Shown here: positions 17,211 to 25,961 of the stretch, piece by piece
How the letters are laid out: each line of letters opens with the position of its first letter
How positions within the stretch are numbered: the first letter of the stretch is position 1
Assembly: GCF_001424835.1 (NCBI RefSeq)
Contig: NZ_LMCQ01000021.1
Coordinates: 218,091-282,090 of the forward strand
DNA: 64,000 nt
Origin: Variovorax sp. Root318D1
Lineage (GTDB): Bacteria > Pseudomonadota > Gammaproteobacteria > Burkholderiales > Burkholderiaceae_C
Reading direction: 5' to 3'
Notes under the pieces: model-generated
Database searches by the model: none
What the model saw: only the letters and a program-made list of their open reading frames with translations
What the model was told of the DNA's origin: nothing
Position numbers and translations under genes: made by a program

Positions 17211-18374
17211 GGGCGCCTTCAAGCCCCAGGTGGCCCGCGCGCCCAGCGCGATGACACCGCCCACCACCCAGAAAACGCCGGCGATCCCGATCAGCGCACC
17301 AATCGATCCGAACAACATCGGCATCGCCACGCTGGAGGCATTGATGGTCATGAGCCGCAGGCCCAGTGCCTCGCCGTGGCGAGCGTGCGGCGTGATCTGG
17401 TGCAGCATGCTCATCACCATTGGCTGGACCGCGCCGAGCGCAAAGCCCAGGATCACCGAGCACAACCCCATGGTCCAGGCCGAGTCGAGCAGCGGATAGA
17501 CCGCAAACACCGCGGCCGTGACGATGGTGGAGCTCAGGATCACGCTGCGCTCCGAGGCGCGCGACGCGATCAGGGGCAGCACCACCCGGATGGCCGCTGC
17601 GGCGACGGCGAAAGCGCCAAGGATGGAGCCGATGACCGAGGCGCTGATGCCACGGTCGTGCCCCAGCACCGGCAGCACGAAGGCATGCACGTCCCAGCTC
17701 GATGACTGCAGCCAGTTCACGAACAGCAGGCGCCGGAACATCGGCTCGCGCAGCAGGTCCCAGGCCCGCGTGGGCGCAGCCCCTGCGACGGGCGCAATGC
17801 GCGGCGGCTCGTGCGCACCGCGTGCAAGCAGCCAGCAGACGATCGGCAATACCGCCATGACCGCGAAGCAGACCCGGAAGGCCAGCATGTCCGCCGGCGC
17901 ACGACCGGCATGGTCGATCAAGAGGCCGGCCAGGAACGGACCGACGAAATTGGCGGCGGCGGGCGCAATAGCCAGCCAGCTGAACACCCGCTTGAGCTGG
18001 TTGGCATTGGTGGCGGAGCGACCCACGTGGCGCTGCAGCGCGATCACGGTCGCGCCGGTAGCGCCGCCCGTGAGCAGCGCCGCAATGCACATGACCGGGA
18101 AGGTCGGGAAGACGAGCGCGAGGCCCGCACCGAGCGAAGCCGCAATGACCGAAAGCCACAGTGGCCGCTTGAAGCCATACCGGTCGGTAAAGCGCCCGGC
18201 CGGCAGGGCCAGGAACACTTGCGTGAGCGCGAACAGTGCAATCAATACGCCCACGGCCGCCGCGCTGTATCCCTGTTGCAGCGCCAGCAGCGGTGTTGCG
18301 AGCCGCATGCCGGCCATGGTGGCGTGCAAGCACACCTGGGCGCCAATAACGCGCAGCAGTTCGGAGCCTTTCAC
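17205..18374 (-). CDS. MFS transporter
   Basis: A 389-residue major facilitator with about twelve transmembrane segments. The loop after segment 2 reads GRFTDRYGFKRP, a fit to the MFS motif-A pattern. The cargo is unknown. It starts at GTG 18374, overlapping the rmuC stop in GTGA, so translation is probably coupled to rmuC. It is the last gene of a five-gene minus-strand run that begins with pncB. Confidence 0.85.
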   Translation of the reverse strand: MKGSELLRVIGAQVCLHATMAGMRLATPLLALQQGYSAAAVGVLIALFALTQVFLALPAGRFTDRYGFKRPLWLSVIAASLGAGLALVFPTFPVMCIAALLTGGATGATVIALQRHVGRSATNANQLKRVFSWLAIAPAAANFVGPFLAGLLIDHAGRAPADMLAFRVCFAVMAVLPIVCWLLARGAHEPPRIAPVAGAAPTRAWDLLREPMFRRLLFVNWLQSSSWDVHAFVLPVLGHDRGISASVIGSILGAFAVAAAAIRVVLPLIASRASERSVILSSTIVTAAVFAVYPLLDSAWTMGLCSVILGFALGAVQPMVMSMLHQITPHARHGEALGLRLMTINASSVAMPMLFGSIGALIGIAGVFWVVGGVIALGARATWGLKAPL

Positions 18375-19750
18375 GGGGTGTCGTCGCCCTCGCTGTCCGC
18401 GGTGTCGGCCGTGGAAGGCAACAGCGCCTGCGACTGCGCCTCGGGCAGCGCCTCGACCTTGCGCAATGCAAGTCGCATCTGCTTGGCGCGCGTGTCGGCC
18501 TTGTCCAGCGTGTCGGAGGCCTTGGCCACCTGCTCCTTGATGCGCGAAACCCATTCGCCGTAGCGCTCGAACTCGGTCTTGACCGCGCCCAGCACCTTCC
18601 AGACCTCGGACGCCTGGTGCTCCAGCGCCAGCGTACGAAATCCCATGTGCAGGCTGTTGAGCATGGCCAGCAAGGTGGTCGGCCCGGCCAGCGTGACGCG
18701 GTGCTGGCGCTGGATGGCGTCCATCAGGCCCGGCCGGCGCAGCACTTCGGCGTAGAGGCTTTCGACCGGCAGGAACAGGATGGCGAAATCCGTGGTGTGC
18801 GGCGCGGCCAAATAATTCTCGGCAATCGACCTGGCCTCGCTGCGTATGCGCGCTTCGAGCGCCTTGGCCGCAAGCTCGGCCGCGACGGCGTCGGCGCGTT
18901 CGTGCGCATCGATCAGGCGTTCATAGTCGTCGCGCGGGAACTTGGCGTCGATGGGCAGCCACACGGGGGCGCCGTCGCCGCCCCGGCCCGGGAACCGGAT
19001 GGCAAAGTCGACGCGCTGGCCGCTGCGCGGCTTGGTCTCGACCTGCTTGGCGTATTGGTCGGGCGTGAGCACCTGTTCGAGCAGCGCCTCGAGCTGAACT
19101 TCGCCGAACACGCCGCGCGTCTTCACGTTGGTCAGCACGCGCTGCAGGCTGCCGACTCCCACGGCCAGGGTCTGCATTTCGCCCAATCCCTTGTGCACCT
19201 GTTCGAGCCGGTCGGCCACCTGCTTGAAGCTCTCGCCCAAGCGGGCTTCGAGCGTGCTCTGCAGCTTCTCGTCGACGGTCTTGCGCATCTCGTCGAGCTT
19301 GGCGGTGTTGCTCTGCTGCAGCTGCGCGAGCTGCGTTTCCATGGTCGTGCGCACCTCGGCCAGACGGCGCGCGTTCGACTCGCTCAGGCCCTGCAGCTGG
19401 GTGTTGAGCGTGTCGGCGAGGGTCTTCTGCAGGGAGGCGAGCTGCAGCGAGAAAGCGTCGAGCTGGGCATTCTGCGTGCGCGTGGCCTCCGCGCCCTGCT
19501 GCACCAGCGCCTGCTGGAAAGTGGCAAAGGCCTGCCCGGTTTCCTGCCGCGCGCCGCGCGAGCTTTCGCCAATTTCATGGCGCAGTTCGCGCTCGGTGCG
19601 TTCGTTGGCAGCGCCCATGGCGGCCAGCACCGACAGCACCTCGCCGTGGTCAGGCTTGGGCTGCCGGCGCGCGAGCAGCCAGATCAACAAGGCGAGCTGG
19701 ACGACGGCGAGCGCGGCCAGCAAGAGAAGAAACAAGTCGGGAAGTTCCAA
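18371..19750 (-). CDS. rmuC: DNA recombination protein RmuC
   Basis: A 459-residue RmuC homologue. Residues 5-26 form an N-terminal membrane anchor, followed by a long coiled coil (about 35-190) and the RmuC nuclease-like domain with GVFGEVQLEALLEQVL near 215. In E. coli rmuC mutants raise inversions at short repeats; recent work links the family to nucleoid and phage defence roles. The start is a TTG at 19750, since no ATG lies near the anchor. The C-terminal tail is acidic. Confidence 0.93.
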   Translation of the reverse strand: MELPDLFLLLLAALAVVQLALLIWLLARRQPKPDHGEVLSVLAAMGAANERTERELRHEIGESSRGARQETGQAFATFQQALVQQGAEATRTQNAQLDAFSLQLASLQKTLADTLNTQLQGLSESNARRLAEVRTTMETQLAQLQQSNTAKLDEMRKTVDEKLQSTLEARLGESFKQVADRLEQVHKGLGEMQTLAVGVGSLQRVLTNVKTRGVFGEVQLEALLEQVLTPDQYAKQVETKPRSGQRVDFAIRFPGRGGDGAPVWLPIDAKFPRDDYERLIDAHERADAVAAELAAKALEARIRSEARSIAENYLAAPHTTDFAILFLPVESLYAEVLRRPGLMDAIQRQHRVTLAGPTTLLAMLNSLHMGFRTLALEHQASEVWKVLGAVKTEFERYGEWVSRIKEQVAKASDTLDKADTRAKQMRLALRKVEALPEAQSQALLPSTADTADSEGDDTP

Positions 19751-19783
19751 GGTCGGATCGCCGCGTCGCTGCTTGAAGATTCG

Positions 19784-20770
19784 TTATTTGCCGGGTGGCG
19801 GAACGGGCGTGACGGGCGTCAGCGGTCCCTTGCCGCTGAACCAGGCGATGAGATTGTCCGCCGCAAGATCGGCCATCGCGCGGCGCGTGGGCACGGTGGC
19901 GCTGGCAATGTGCGGCGTGAGCACCACGTTGGGCACGGTCAGCAGGTCGGGGTGGACCTTGGGCTCTCCCTCGAACACGTCGAGTCCGGCCGCCGCAATG
20001 CGCTTCTCGCGCAGGGCCACGGCCAGCGCCGCGTCGTCGACGATACCGCCGCGCGCGATGTTCACGAGCGTGGCGGTCGGCTTCATCAGCGCGAGCTCGG
20101 CCGCGCCAATGGTGTGGTGCGACGCCGGCGAATACGGCACCACCAGCACCACATGGTCAGCGGTCTTGAGGAGCTCTTCCTTACCGACGTAGCTGGCCTT
20201 GCATTCGGCCTCGAGCGCGGCGTCGAGGCGCGAACGGTTGTGATAGACCACCTTCATGCCGAAGCCGTGCGCGCCGCGCTTGGCAATGCCCTGCCCGATG
20301 CGGCCCATGCCGATGATGCCGAGCGTCGAGCCGTGGATGTCGGAGCCCGCGAACATGTCGAAGCTCCACTTTTGCCACTTGCCCGCGCGCAGGAAGTGTT
20401 CGCTTTCGGTGATGCGCCGGGCCGTGGCCATCAGCAGTGCAAAGCCGAAGTCGGCCGTGGTCTCGGTGAGCACGTCGGGCGCGTTGGTGCCGAGCACGCC
20501 GTGCGCGGCCATCGCATCGACGTCGAAGTTGTTGTAGCCCACGGCCATGTTGGCGCAGATCTTCAGGTCGGGACAGGCGTCGAGCACCGAGGCGTCGATG
20601 CGTTCGCTGCCGGTGGTGAAGGCGCCCTGCTTGCCCTTGAGTTTGGCAATCAATTGCTCCTTGCTCCAGCTCTCGTCGGACTGGTTCGACTCGACTTCGA
20701 AGTGCTGCGAGAGACGCTCGATGGTTTCGGGAAAGATCGCGCGTGCGACCAGGATCTTGGGCTTGCTCAT
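19784..20770 (-). CDS. D-2-hydroxyacid dehydrogenase (glyoxylate/hydroxypyruvate reductase type)
   Basis: A 328-residue NAD(P)-dependent D-2-hydroxyacid dehydrogenase. The nucleotide motif GMGRIGQG lies at residues 154-161. The catalytic set is complete: Arg240 (NIARGG), Glu269 (FEGEP) and His287 (LTPHIAS). The closest pattern is glyoxylate/hydroxypyruvate or 2-ketogluconate reductase. The ATG at 20770 is preceded by GAGTG; an upstream in-frame TTG is less likely. The antiporter gene ends 11 bases upstream. Confidence 0.9.
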   Translation of the reverse strand: MSKPKILVARAIFPETIERLSQHFEVESNQSDESWSKEQLIAKLKGKQGAFTTGSERIDASVLDACPDLKICANMAVGYNNFDVDAMAAHGVLGTNAPDVLTETTADFGFALLMATARRITESEHFLRAGKWQKWSFDMFAGSDIHGSTLGIIGMGRIGQGIAKRGAHGFGMKVVYHNRSRLDAALEAECKASYVGKEELLKTADHVVLVVPYSPASHHTIGAAELALMKPTATLVNIARGGIVDDAALAVALREKRIAAAGLDVFEGEPKVHPDLLTVPNVVLTPHIASATVPTRRAMADLAADNLIAWFSGKGPLTPVTPVPPPGK

Positions 20771-20781
20771 GATGTTTGCAC

Positions 20782-22194
20782 TCAACGGAAGAAGATGAAG
20801 GTGGAAAGAACGAACAACGGAATGAGGACGGCCACGGACCAGCCCATGTAGCCGAAGAAGCTCGGCATGCGCACGCCTCGGCTCTCGGCGATGGCCTTGA
20901 CCATGAGGTTGGGCGCGTTGCCGATGTAGCTGTTGGCGCCCATGAATACCGAGCCGGCCGAGATGGCGGCCAGCGTGGTGGCGTAGGTGGTCATGAGCGT
21001 GGCCGCATCGCCGCCCGCGGTGTTGAAGAACACCAGGTAGGTGGGCGCGTTGTCGAGAAACGAGCTCAGGATGCCTGAAGCCCAGAAATACATGGCCGGA
21101 TCAGGCTGGCCGTCGGGCTTTGTCACCGCCGCAATCACCGCCGCAAACGGCCCGTTCGCGCCGGCCTTGAGCATGGCGATCACCGGGATGATGGTCAGGA
21201 AGATGCCCGCGAACAGCTTGGCCACCTCGGCCATCGGACCCCACTCGAACTGGTTGTCGGCATGCACCTTGGCCGAAGTGGTCTTGAACGAGAGCAGCGT
21301 GATGGCGATGAGGCCGACGTCGCGCACCAGCCCCGGCAGGCCGACGTGCGTGCCGAACACGTCGAAGCCCACGGGCGTTTTCCAGATGCCGGAGAGAAGC
21401 ACCAGGAAGACCACGCCGCCCAGAAGCCAGAAATTGGCCGCGCCGTCGAAGCCGACGCGGCGGGTGTCCGGCGTGGGGTCGATCGGCAGCACGCCCTCCT
21501 TGCGGTAGTGATGCCGGTCGATGACGTAGAACAGCGCGAGCAGCAGGCCGACGAGAAACAGCGTTTCAGGCAGGATGTTTTGCGCCGTCCAGAAAAAGTC
21601 GACGCCCTTCAGGAAGCCGAGGAACAGCGGCGGATCGCCCAGTGGCGTGAGCGAGCCGCCCGCATTCGACACGATGAAGATGAAGAACACCACCACGTGC
21701 GCCTTGCTCACACGGTTGTCGTTGGCGCGGATCAGCGGCCGTATCAGCAGCATCGAGGCACCCGTGGTTCCCATCAGGCTCGCGAGCACCGCGCCAATGG
21801 CCAGGATGGCCGTGTTGAGCCCGGGCGCCCCGTGCAGGTTGCCTCGGATGTGGATGCCCCCGGCCACCGTGAACAGCGCGGTGAGCAGGATGATGAAGGG
21901 GATGTATTCCTCGACCATCGCATGCACCAGCTGGGAACCAGCCAGCGGCGCCCCATGGATCGCCGCAAAGGGAAGCAGGAACGCCAGCGCCCAGGCGGCC
22001 GAAATCTTGCCGTAGTGGTGATGCCAGACCGACGGCGCGAGCAACGGCATGAGCGCGATCGAAAGCAAGAGGCCTGCGAACGGAACGCCCCAGATCGCCG
22101 ACAGCTTGCTGCCGTCGAGGTCGGCGGCCATGGCAAGCGCCGGAAACATCATCGGCAGCACTGCGGCTGCCGCGAGGCGAACTGCTTTTTTCAT
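20782..22194 (-). CDS. Sodium:proton antiporter of the NhaD/ArsB (ion transporter) superfamily
   Basis: A 470-residue polytopic membrane protein with about twelve segments. It begins with a signal-like sequence (MKKAVRLAAAAVLPMMFPALAMA). The conserved core is SNAGGSLTPLGDPPLFLGFLKG near residue 170, and the second half-site is SSFLDNAPTYLVFFN near 375, the paired re-entrant motifs of this superfamily. Na+/H+ exchange is the usual annotation, but carboxylate transport cannot be excluded. An alternative ATG at 22221 overlaps the pncB stop and would add nine residues. Confidence 0.82.
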   Translation of the reverse strand: MKKAVRLAAAAVLPMMFPALAMAADLDGSKLSAIWGVPFAGLLLSIALMPLLAPSVWHHHYGKISAAWALAFLLPFAAIHGAPLAGSQLVHAMVEEYIPFIILLTALFTVAGGIHIRGNLHGAPGLNTAILAIGAVLASLMGTTGASMLLIRPLIRANDNRVSKAHVVVFFIFIVSNAGGSLTPLGDPPLFLGFLKGVDFFWTAQNILPETLFLVGLLLALFYVIDRHHYRKEGVLPIDPTPDTRRVGFDGAANFWLLGGVVFLVLLSGIWKTPVGFDVFGTHVGLPGLVRDVGLIAITLLSFKTTSAKVHADNQFEWGPMAEVAKLFAGIFLTIIPVIAMLKAGANGPFAAVIAAVTKPDGQPDPAMYFWASGILSSFLDNAPTYLVFFNTAGGDAATLMTTYATTLAAISAGSVFMGANSYIGNAPNLMVKAIAESRGVRMPSFFGYMGWSVAVLIPLFVLSTFIFFR

Positions 22195-22220
22195 TGGGCC
22201 CGAACCGTACCAGACGGGCA

Positions 22221-23441
22221 TCAGGCCGGCGGCTGCTCGATCTCGAACACCTGGCGCAGATACGCCAGGTATTTTTCGTCCTCGCACATGTTCTTGGAGG
22301 GGGTGTCCGACAGCTTGGCCACCGGCTGGCCGTTGCAGGTGATCATCTTGATGACAATCTGCAGCGGCTCGTAGCCGAGGTCGTTGGTGAGGTTGGTGCC
22401 GATGCCGAACGCCAGCTGGCAGCGGCCGCGGAACTGCTGGTAGAGCTCGACGGTGCGCGGCACCGTGAGGCTGTCGCTGAAGATCAGCGTCTTGGTGCGC
22501 GGATCGACCCGGTTGGCAATGTAGTGGGCCAGCATGCGCTCGCCCCACTGGAACGGATCTCCGCTGTCATGCCGCGCGCCGTCGAACAGCTTGCAGAAGT
22601 AGAGATCGAAGTCGCGCAGGAAGGCGCTCATGCCATAGACGTCGGACAACGCAATGCCCAGGTCGCCGCGGTATTCGCGGGCCCAGCTCTCGAAGCCGAA
22701 GATCTGGCTGTCGCGCAACCGCGGGCCGAGCCCCTGGCAGGCCTGCAGATATTCGTGCGCCATGGTGCCGAGCGGAATAAGGCCGAGCTTCATGGCATAG
22801 AGCACGTTGCTGGTGCCCGCGAGCTGGGGCAGCCGCGCGCCAGGCTGGGCCAGCACCGGCGGCGAGGTGACGGCGCCGAGCCTGTCGTTCAGCGTACGCA
22901 GAACCTCTTCGTGCCAGTCCTTGGAGAAGCGGCGGCGCGTGCCGTAGTCGGCAATCTTGAGATCGGCCAGACCGGCATCCTGCAGTTCCCCGATCTTGGT
23001 TTCAAGGCGCCGGCGGCCCTCTGCGAAATCGGGCTTCTTCTGTGTATTGCGAAAGTAGACCTCGTTCACGATCGCGAGCACCGGGATCTCGAACAGGATG
23101 GTGTGCAGCCACGGTCCCTTGATGCGGATCTCGAGCTCGCCCGAGGGCTGGGGCGTGATGCTGATGTATTTCTCGTTGAGCCGGAACAGGCCCAGGAAGT
23201 CGACGAAATCGCTCTTGATGAAGCGCATCGAGCGCAAGTAGGTGAGCTCGGCGTCCCGGAACTGCAGCGAGCAGAGGCTTCGCACTTCCTCGCGGATCTG
23301 ACCCGCGAACTGCGCCAAGTCGATGCCCGGGTTGCGGCACTTGAACCGGTACTCGACCTGGGCCCCCGGGAAGTGATGCAGTACGACCTGCATCATGGTG
23401 AACTTGTAGAGGTCAGTGTCGAGCAGGCTGTGAATGATCAT
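22221..23441 (-). CDS. pncB: Nicotinate phosphoribosyltransferase
   Basis: A 406-residue enzyme that converts nicotinate and PRPP to nicotinate mononucleotide in NAD salvage. The N terminus SLLDTDLYKFTMMQ and the segments SDVYGMSAFLRDFD and DSGDPFQWGERM match PncB. The length is normal. It is the first gene of a compact minus-strand run and is probably transcribed from the region before 23441. Confidence 0.95.
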   Translation of the reverse strand: MIIHSLLDTDLYKFTMMQVVLHHFPGAQVEYRFKCRNPGIDLAQFAGQIREEVRSLCSLQFRDAELTYLRSMRFIKSDFVDFLGLFRLNEKYISITPQPSGELEIRIKGPWLHTILFEIPVLAIVNEVYFRNTQKKPDFAEGRRRLETKIGELQDAGLADLKIADYGTRRRFSKDWHEEVLRTLNDRLGAVTSPPVLAQPGARLPQLAGTSNVLYAMKLGLIPLGTMAHEYLQACQGLGPRLRDSQIFGFESWAREYRGDLGIALSDVYGMSAFLRDFDLYFCKLFDGARHDSGDPFQWGERMLAHYIANRVDPRTKTLIFSDSLTVPRTVELYQQFRGRCQLAFGIGTNLTNDLGYEPLQIVIKMITCNGQPVAKLSDTPSKNMCEDEKYLAYLRQVFEIEQPPA

Positions 23442-23622
23442 GGTGCTGTTGCGGCGCGCGTTGTCCCGGGCTTTTTCGGCGTGCGTCCGATTATCACGGG
23501 CAGCGTCGGCTTGTGCCTACGGAGCCAGCACTGGGCGTCCTACCGTCAGGGTGAATAGGCCCCGCGACAGTGTGTTCACGGCGGCCATGGGCTCGCCGAA
23601 TCAACCTTACAAGGAGATTCGC

Positions 23623-23856
23623 ATGAACAAGGACACCATCGAAGGCAACTGGAAACAGCTCAAGGGCAAGGTCAAGGAGCAATGGGGCAAGTTGACCGAC
23701 GATGACTTCGACGTGATTGCGGGCAAGCGCGACCAGCTGCTCGGCCGCATTCAGGAACGCCACGGCATCAGCCGCGACGAGGCCGAAAAACAGGTCAAGG
23801 ACTGGGAAACGCGAGACGGCCGCACGCCGGAAACCCTCTGGTACGAAAAGTATTGA
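23623..23856 (+). CDS. CsbD family stress protein
   Basis: A 77-residue hydrophilic protein of the CsbD/YjbJ family, beginning MNKDTIEGNWKQLKGKVKEQ with the conserved W..L.GK...WG pattern. Members are among the most abundant stress-induced proteins; no biochemical role is known. It has a strong ribosome site, AAGGAG, at 23611-23616. Confidence 0.92.
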   Translation: MNKDTIEGNWKQLKGKVKEQWGKLTDDDFDVIAGKRDQLLGRIQERHGISRDEAEKQVKDWETRDGRTPETLWYEKY

Positions 23857-23932
23857 AGCGTGCCGGGCGGCCGAAGGGCGGCCCTGCGCTACTGACCTCC
23901 TCCAGATTCATTCAACCGTAAGGAAATTACCG

Positions 23933-24340
23933 ATGAAAAAACATCTGCTCATGCTCGCGCTTGCCTCTACCTGTTTCATGGCCACCCAGGCCGGAGCGAT
24001 GACCAAGGACGAGTACAAGGCCGGCAAGGAAAAGATCGAAGCCGACTACAAAGCCGCCAAGGCCCAGTGCGACGCGCTGAAGGACAACGCGAAGGACGTC
24101 TGCGAGAAGGAAGCCAAGGGCAAGGAAAACGTTGCTAAGGCCGAGCTCGAACAGCAGTACAAGCCGAGCGACGCGCATGCCCGCAAGGTGGCCGAAGAAA
24201 AGGTGAAGGCAACCTATGAAGTCGCCAAGGAAAAGTGCGACGACCAAGCCGGCGATGCCAAGGCCGCCTGCGTGAAGCAGGCCAAGGCTGACGAGACGCA
24301 GGCCAAGGCCGACATCAAGGCGACGAAGAAGTCCATGTAA
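23933..24340 (+). CDS. Exported lysine-rich helical protein, function unknown
   Basis: A 135-residue protein with a signal peptide (MKKHLLMLALASTCFMATQAGA) followed by an almost entirely helical, Lys/Ala/Glu/Asp-rich chain with periodic cysteines (KAQCDALKD, DVCEKEAKG, EKCDDQAGD, AACVKQAKA). The segments look like degenerate repeats of about 35-40 residues beginning at YKAAKAQC and YEVAKEKC. I do not recognise a named family. It follows CsbD by 76 bases and ends at a terminator, so the pair may be a stress unit in cytoplasm and periplasm. Confidence 0.75.
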   Translation: MKKHLLMLALASTCFMATQAGAMTKDEYKAGKEKIEADYKAAKAQCDALKDNAKDVCEKEAKGKENVAKAELEQQYKPSDAHARKVAEEKVKATYEVAKEKCDDQAGDAKAACVKQAKADETQAKADIKATKKSM

Positions 24341-24371
24341 GAAGAGCCCGGCGGCCCGAGCGGCTGCCGGG

Positions 24372-24410
24372 AAAAAAGCAAGCGGCGCCCGAGGGCGCCG
24401 CTTGCTTTTG
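24372..24410. terminator. Bidirectional rho-independent terminator
   Basis: The long stem AAGCAAGCGGCGCC/GGCGCCGCTTGCTT is flanked by A and T tracts. It separates the exported protein gene from the convergent thioesterase gene. Confidence 0.88.
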
Positions 24411-24412
24411 GA

Positions 24413-24856
24413 TCAGGCCTTCAGCGAGTCGACCACCCGTTGCAGCGCCTCGGGCAACGCCACCGGCCGCTGCGTGGCCCGGTCGACGTACACGTGCACG
24501 AAATGGCCCTGCGCGGCCGCCGTTTCAACGCCCTCCGCAAAGAGGGCAATCTCGTAGCGCACGCTCGAACGGCCCGCCTGGGCCACCCGGATCCCCGCTT
24601 CCACAGTCTGTGGAAAGGCGATAGGAGCGAAATAGTTGCACTGGGTTTCGACCACGAAGCCTATCGTCGGCCCCTGGTGGATATCGAGCGCGCCGCGCTC
24701 GATCAGCAGCGCGTTCACCGCCGTGTCGAACCAGCTGTAGTAGACGACGTTGTTGACGTGGCCGTACATGTCGTTGTCGGCCCAGCGCGTGGGAATGCTT
24801 CGAAACGCGCGGTAGCTGCTTCGGGCGTGCGGCGTGGGTTTGTTGGCGGAGCTCAT
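24413..24856 (-). CDS. Hotdog-fold acyl-CoA thioesterase
   Basis: A 147-residue thioesterase of the 4-hydroxybenzoyl-CoA thioesterase/YbgC group. The active-site segment RWADNDMYGHVNNVVYYSW at residues 24-42 carries the Asp and the helix-start His-Val-Asn-Asn typical of the group. The substrate acyl chain is unknown. Its ATG overlaps the stop of the upstream histone-deacetylase-like gene (ATGA), so the two are coupled. Confidence 0.9.
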   Translation of the reverse strand: MSSANKPTPHARSSYRAFRSIPTRWADNDMYGHVNNVVYYSWFDTAVNALLIERGALDIHQGPTIGFVVETQCNYFAPIAFPQTVEAGIRVAQAGRSSVRYEIALFAEGVETAAAQGHFVHVYVDRATQRPVALPEALQRVVDSLKA

Positions 24857-25788
24857 CGCGCGGCATTTTGCCAGCGGCGCCAGTAGTCGAAGGCGACCCT
24901 GAAGGTGCCGAGCTGCACCTGCACCGTCTCGGCAATGTCGGTCGCGTAGCCGCCGGCCATCGCAAAGGCCAGCGGAATGCGGCGCTGCAAGGCCCAGTCG
25001 AACACGCGCCGGTCGCGCGCCTCCAGGCCGTCGAACGTCAGCTTGAGCCGGCCGAGGCGGTCGCGCTCGAAGGGGTCGGCGCCCGCCAGGTAGATCACCA
25101 GTCCGGGCGAGAAGCGCCGGTCGAGCTCGTCGAGCGCATGTTCGAGCGCGGTGAGGTATTCGGCATCGCCGCAGCCGTCGGGCAGCTCCACGTCCAGGTC
25201 GCTCGCCTCCTTGCGAAAAGGGAAGTTCTTCTGCCCATGCAGCGAGAGCGTGAAGACGCTCGGGTCATTTCGGAAGATGCTGGCCGTGCCGTTGCCCTGA
25301 TGCACGTCCAGGTCGATCACTGCGACCCGAAGCTGCCGGCCACTGCGGCCATGCTCCGCTTGCATCAGCCGCGCCGCCACGGCCGCATCGTTGAAAACGC
25401 AGAATCCCCCGCCCTTGTCGGCATAGGCATGGTGCGTGCCGCCCGCCATGTTGGCCGCCACCCCGCCGGCAAAGGCCGCACGGCAGGCCGCGATGGTCGC
25501 CCCGGTGGAGCGGCGCGAGCGTTCGACCATCGCCTCGCTCCAGGGAAAGCCGATCTCCCGCATGGCCTGCGGGCTCACGCTGCCTTCGTTGATGGCGTCG
25601 ATCCACTGCGGCGTGTGGACCAGCGCCAGCTCGCCATCGGTGGCGCGGGGCGCCTGTTCCATCTCCACCGCCGGCAGGTGCTCCAGCAGGCGGTCGCGCA
25701 GCAAGGCATATCGGGACATGGGGAAGCGGTGGCCTGGAGGCAGGGGCAGCACGAACTGGCCGGAATAGAAGGCAAGCATGGCCCGCAT
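24853..25788 (-). CDS. Histone deacetylase family hydrolase
   Basis: A 311-residue zinc-dependent deacetylase-like enzyme of the bacterial acetylpolyamine amidohydrolase/acetoin-utilisation group. The family core is present: GGTHHAYADKGGGFCVFND with the paired catalytic histidines (residues about 115-133), and VIDLDVHQGNGT with the zinc-binding Asp and His. The substrate is not known; acetylpolyamines or acylated proteins are possible. A second in-frame ATG lies at 25779. Confidence 0.9.
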   Translation of the reverse strand: MRAMLAFYSGQFVLPLPPGHRFPMSRYALLRDRLLEHLPAVEMEQAPRATDGELALVHTPQWIDAINEGSVSPQAMREIGFPWSEAMVERSRRSTGATIAACRAAFAGGVAANMAGGTHHAYADKGGGFCVFNDAAVAARLMQAEHGRSGRQLRVAVIDLDVHQGNGTASIFRNDPSVFTLSLHGQKNFPFRKEASDLDVELPDGCGDAEYLTALEHALDELDRRFSPGLVIYLAGADPFERDRLGRLKLTFDGLEARDRRVFDWALQRRIPLAFAMAGGYATDIAETVQVQLGTFRVAFDYWRRWQNAAR

Positions 25789-25804
25789 TCTGGGGCGCCG
25801 TGCG

Positions 25805-25843
25805 AATTTAGAAAGTGTGTTCTAAATTGCTGCAAAGCAGCAA
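25805..25843. promoter_or_regulatory. Two adjacent inverted repeats upstream of the phasin promoter
   Basis: AATTTAGAA (25805-25813) and TTCTAAATT (25820-25828) form perfect nine-base arms around AGTGTG. Next to them, TTGCTGC and GCAGCAA (25827-25843) flank AAA. They lie just upstream of the phasin -35 box and close to the divergent deacetylase-like gene, a good position for an operator. The regulator is unknown; in other PHA producers a PhaR-type repressor acts on phasin genes. Confidence 0.45.
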
Positions 25844-25850
25844 AACCCCC

Positions 25851-25878
25851 TTGATCGGAAATCTGTGCTGCCTATACT
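25851..25878 (+). promoter_or_regulatory. Sigma-70 promoter of the phasin gene
   Basis: TTGATC (25851-25856) and TATACT (25873-25878) are separated by 16 bases, about 84 bases before the phasin start codon. Confidence 0.6.
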
Positions 25879-25961
25879 TGAGGCCATGCTGCACCGCAAC
25901 ATAGACGACGAGGGGCAGCGCAATCGTGAACCGACCACCCATCCTTTCTGGAGTTTTTCAA

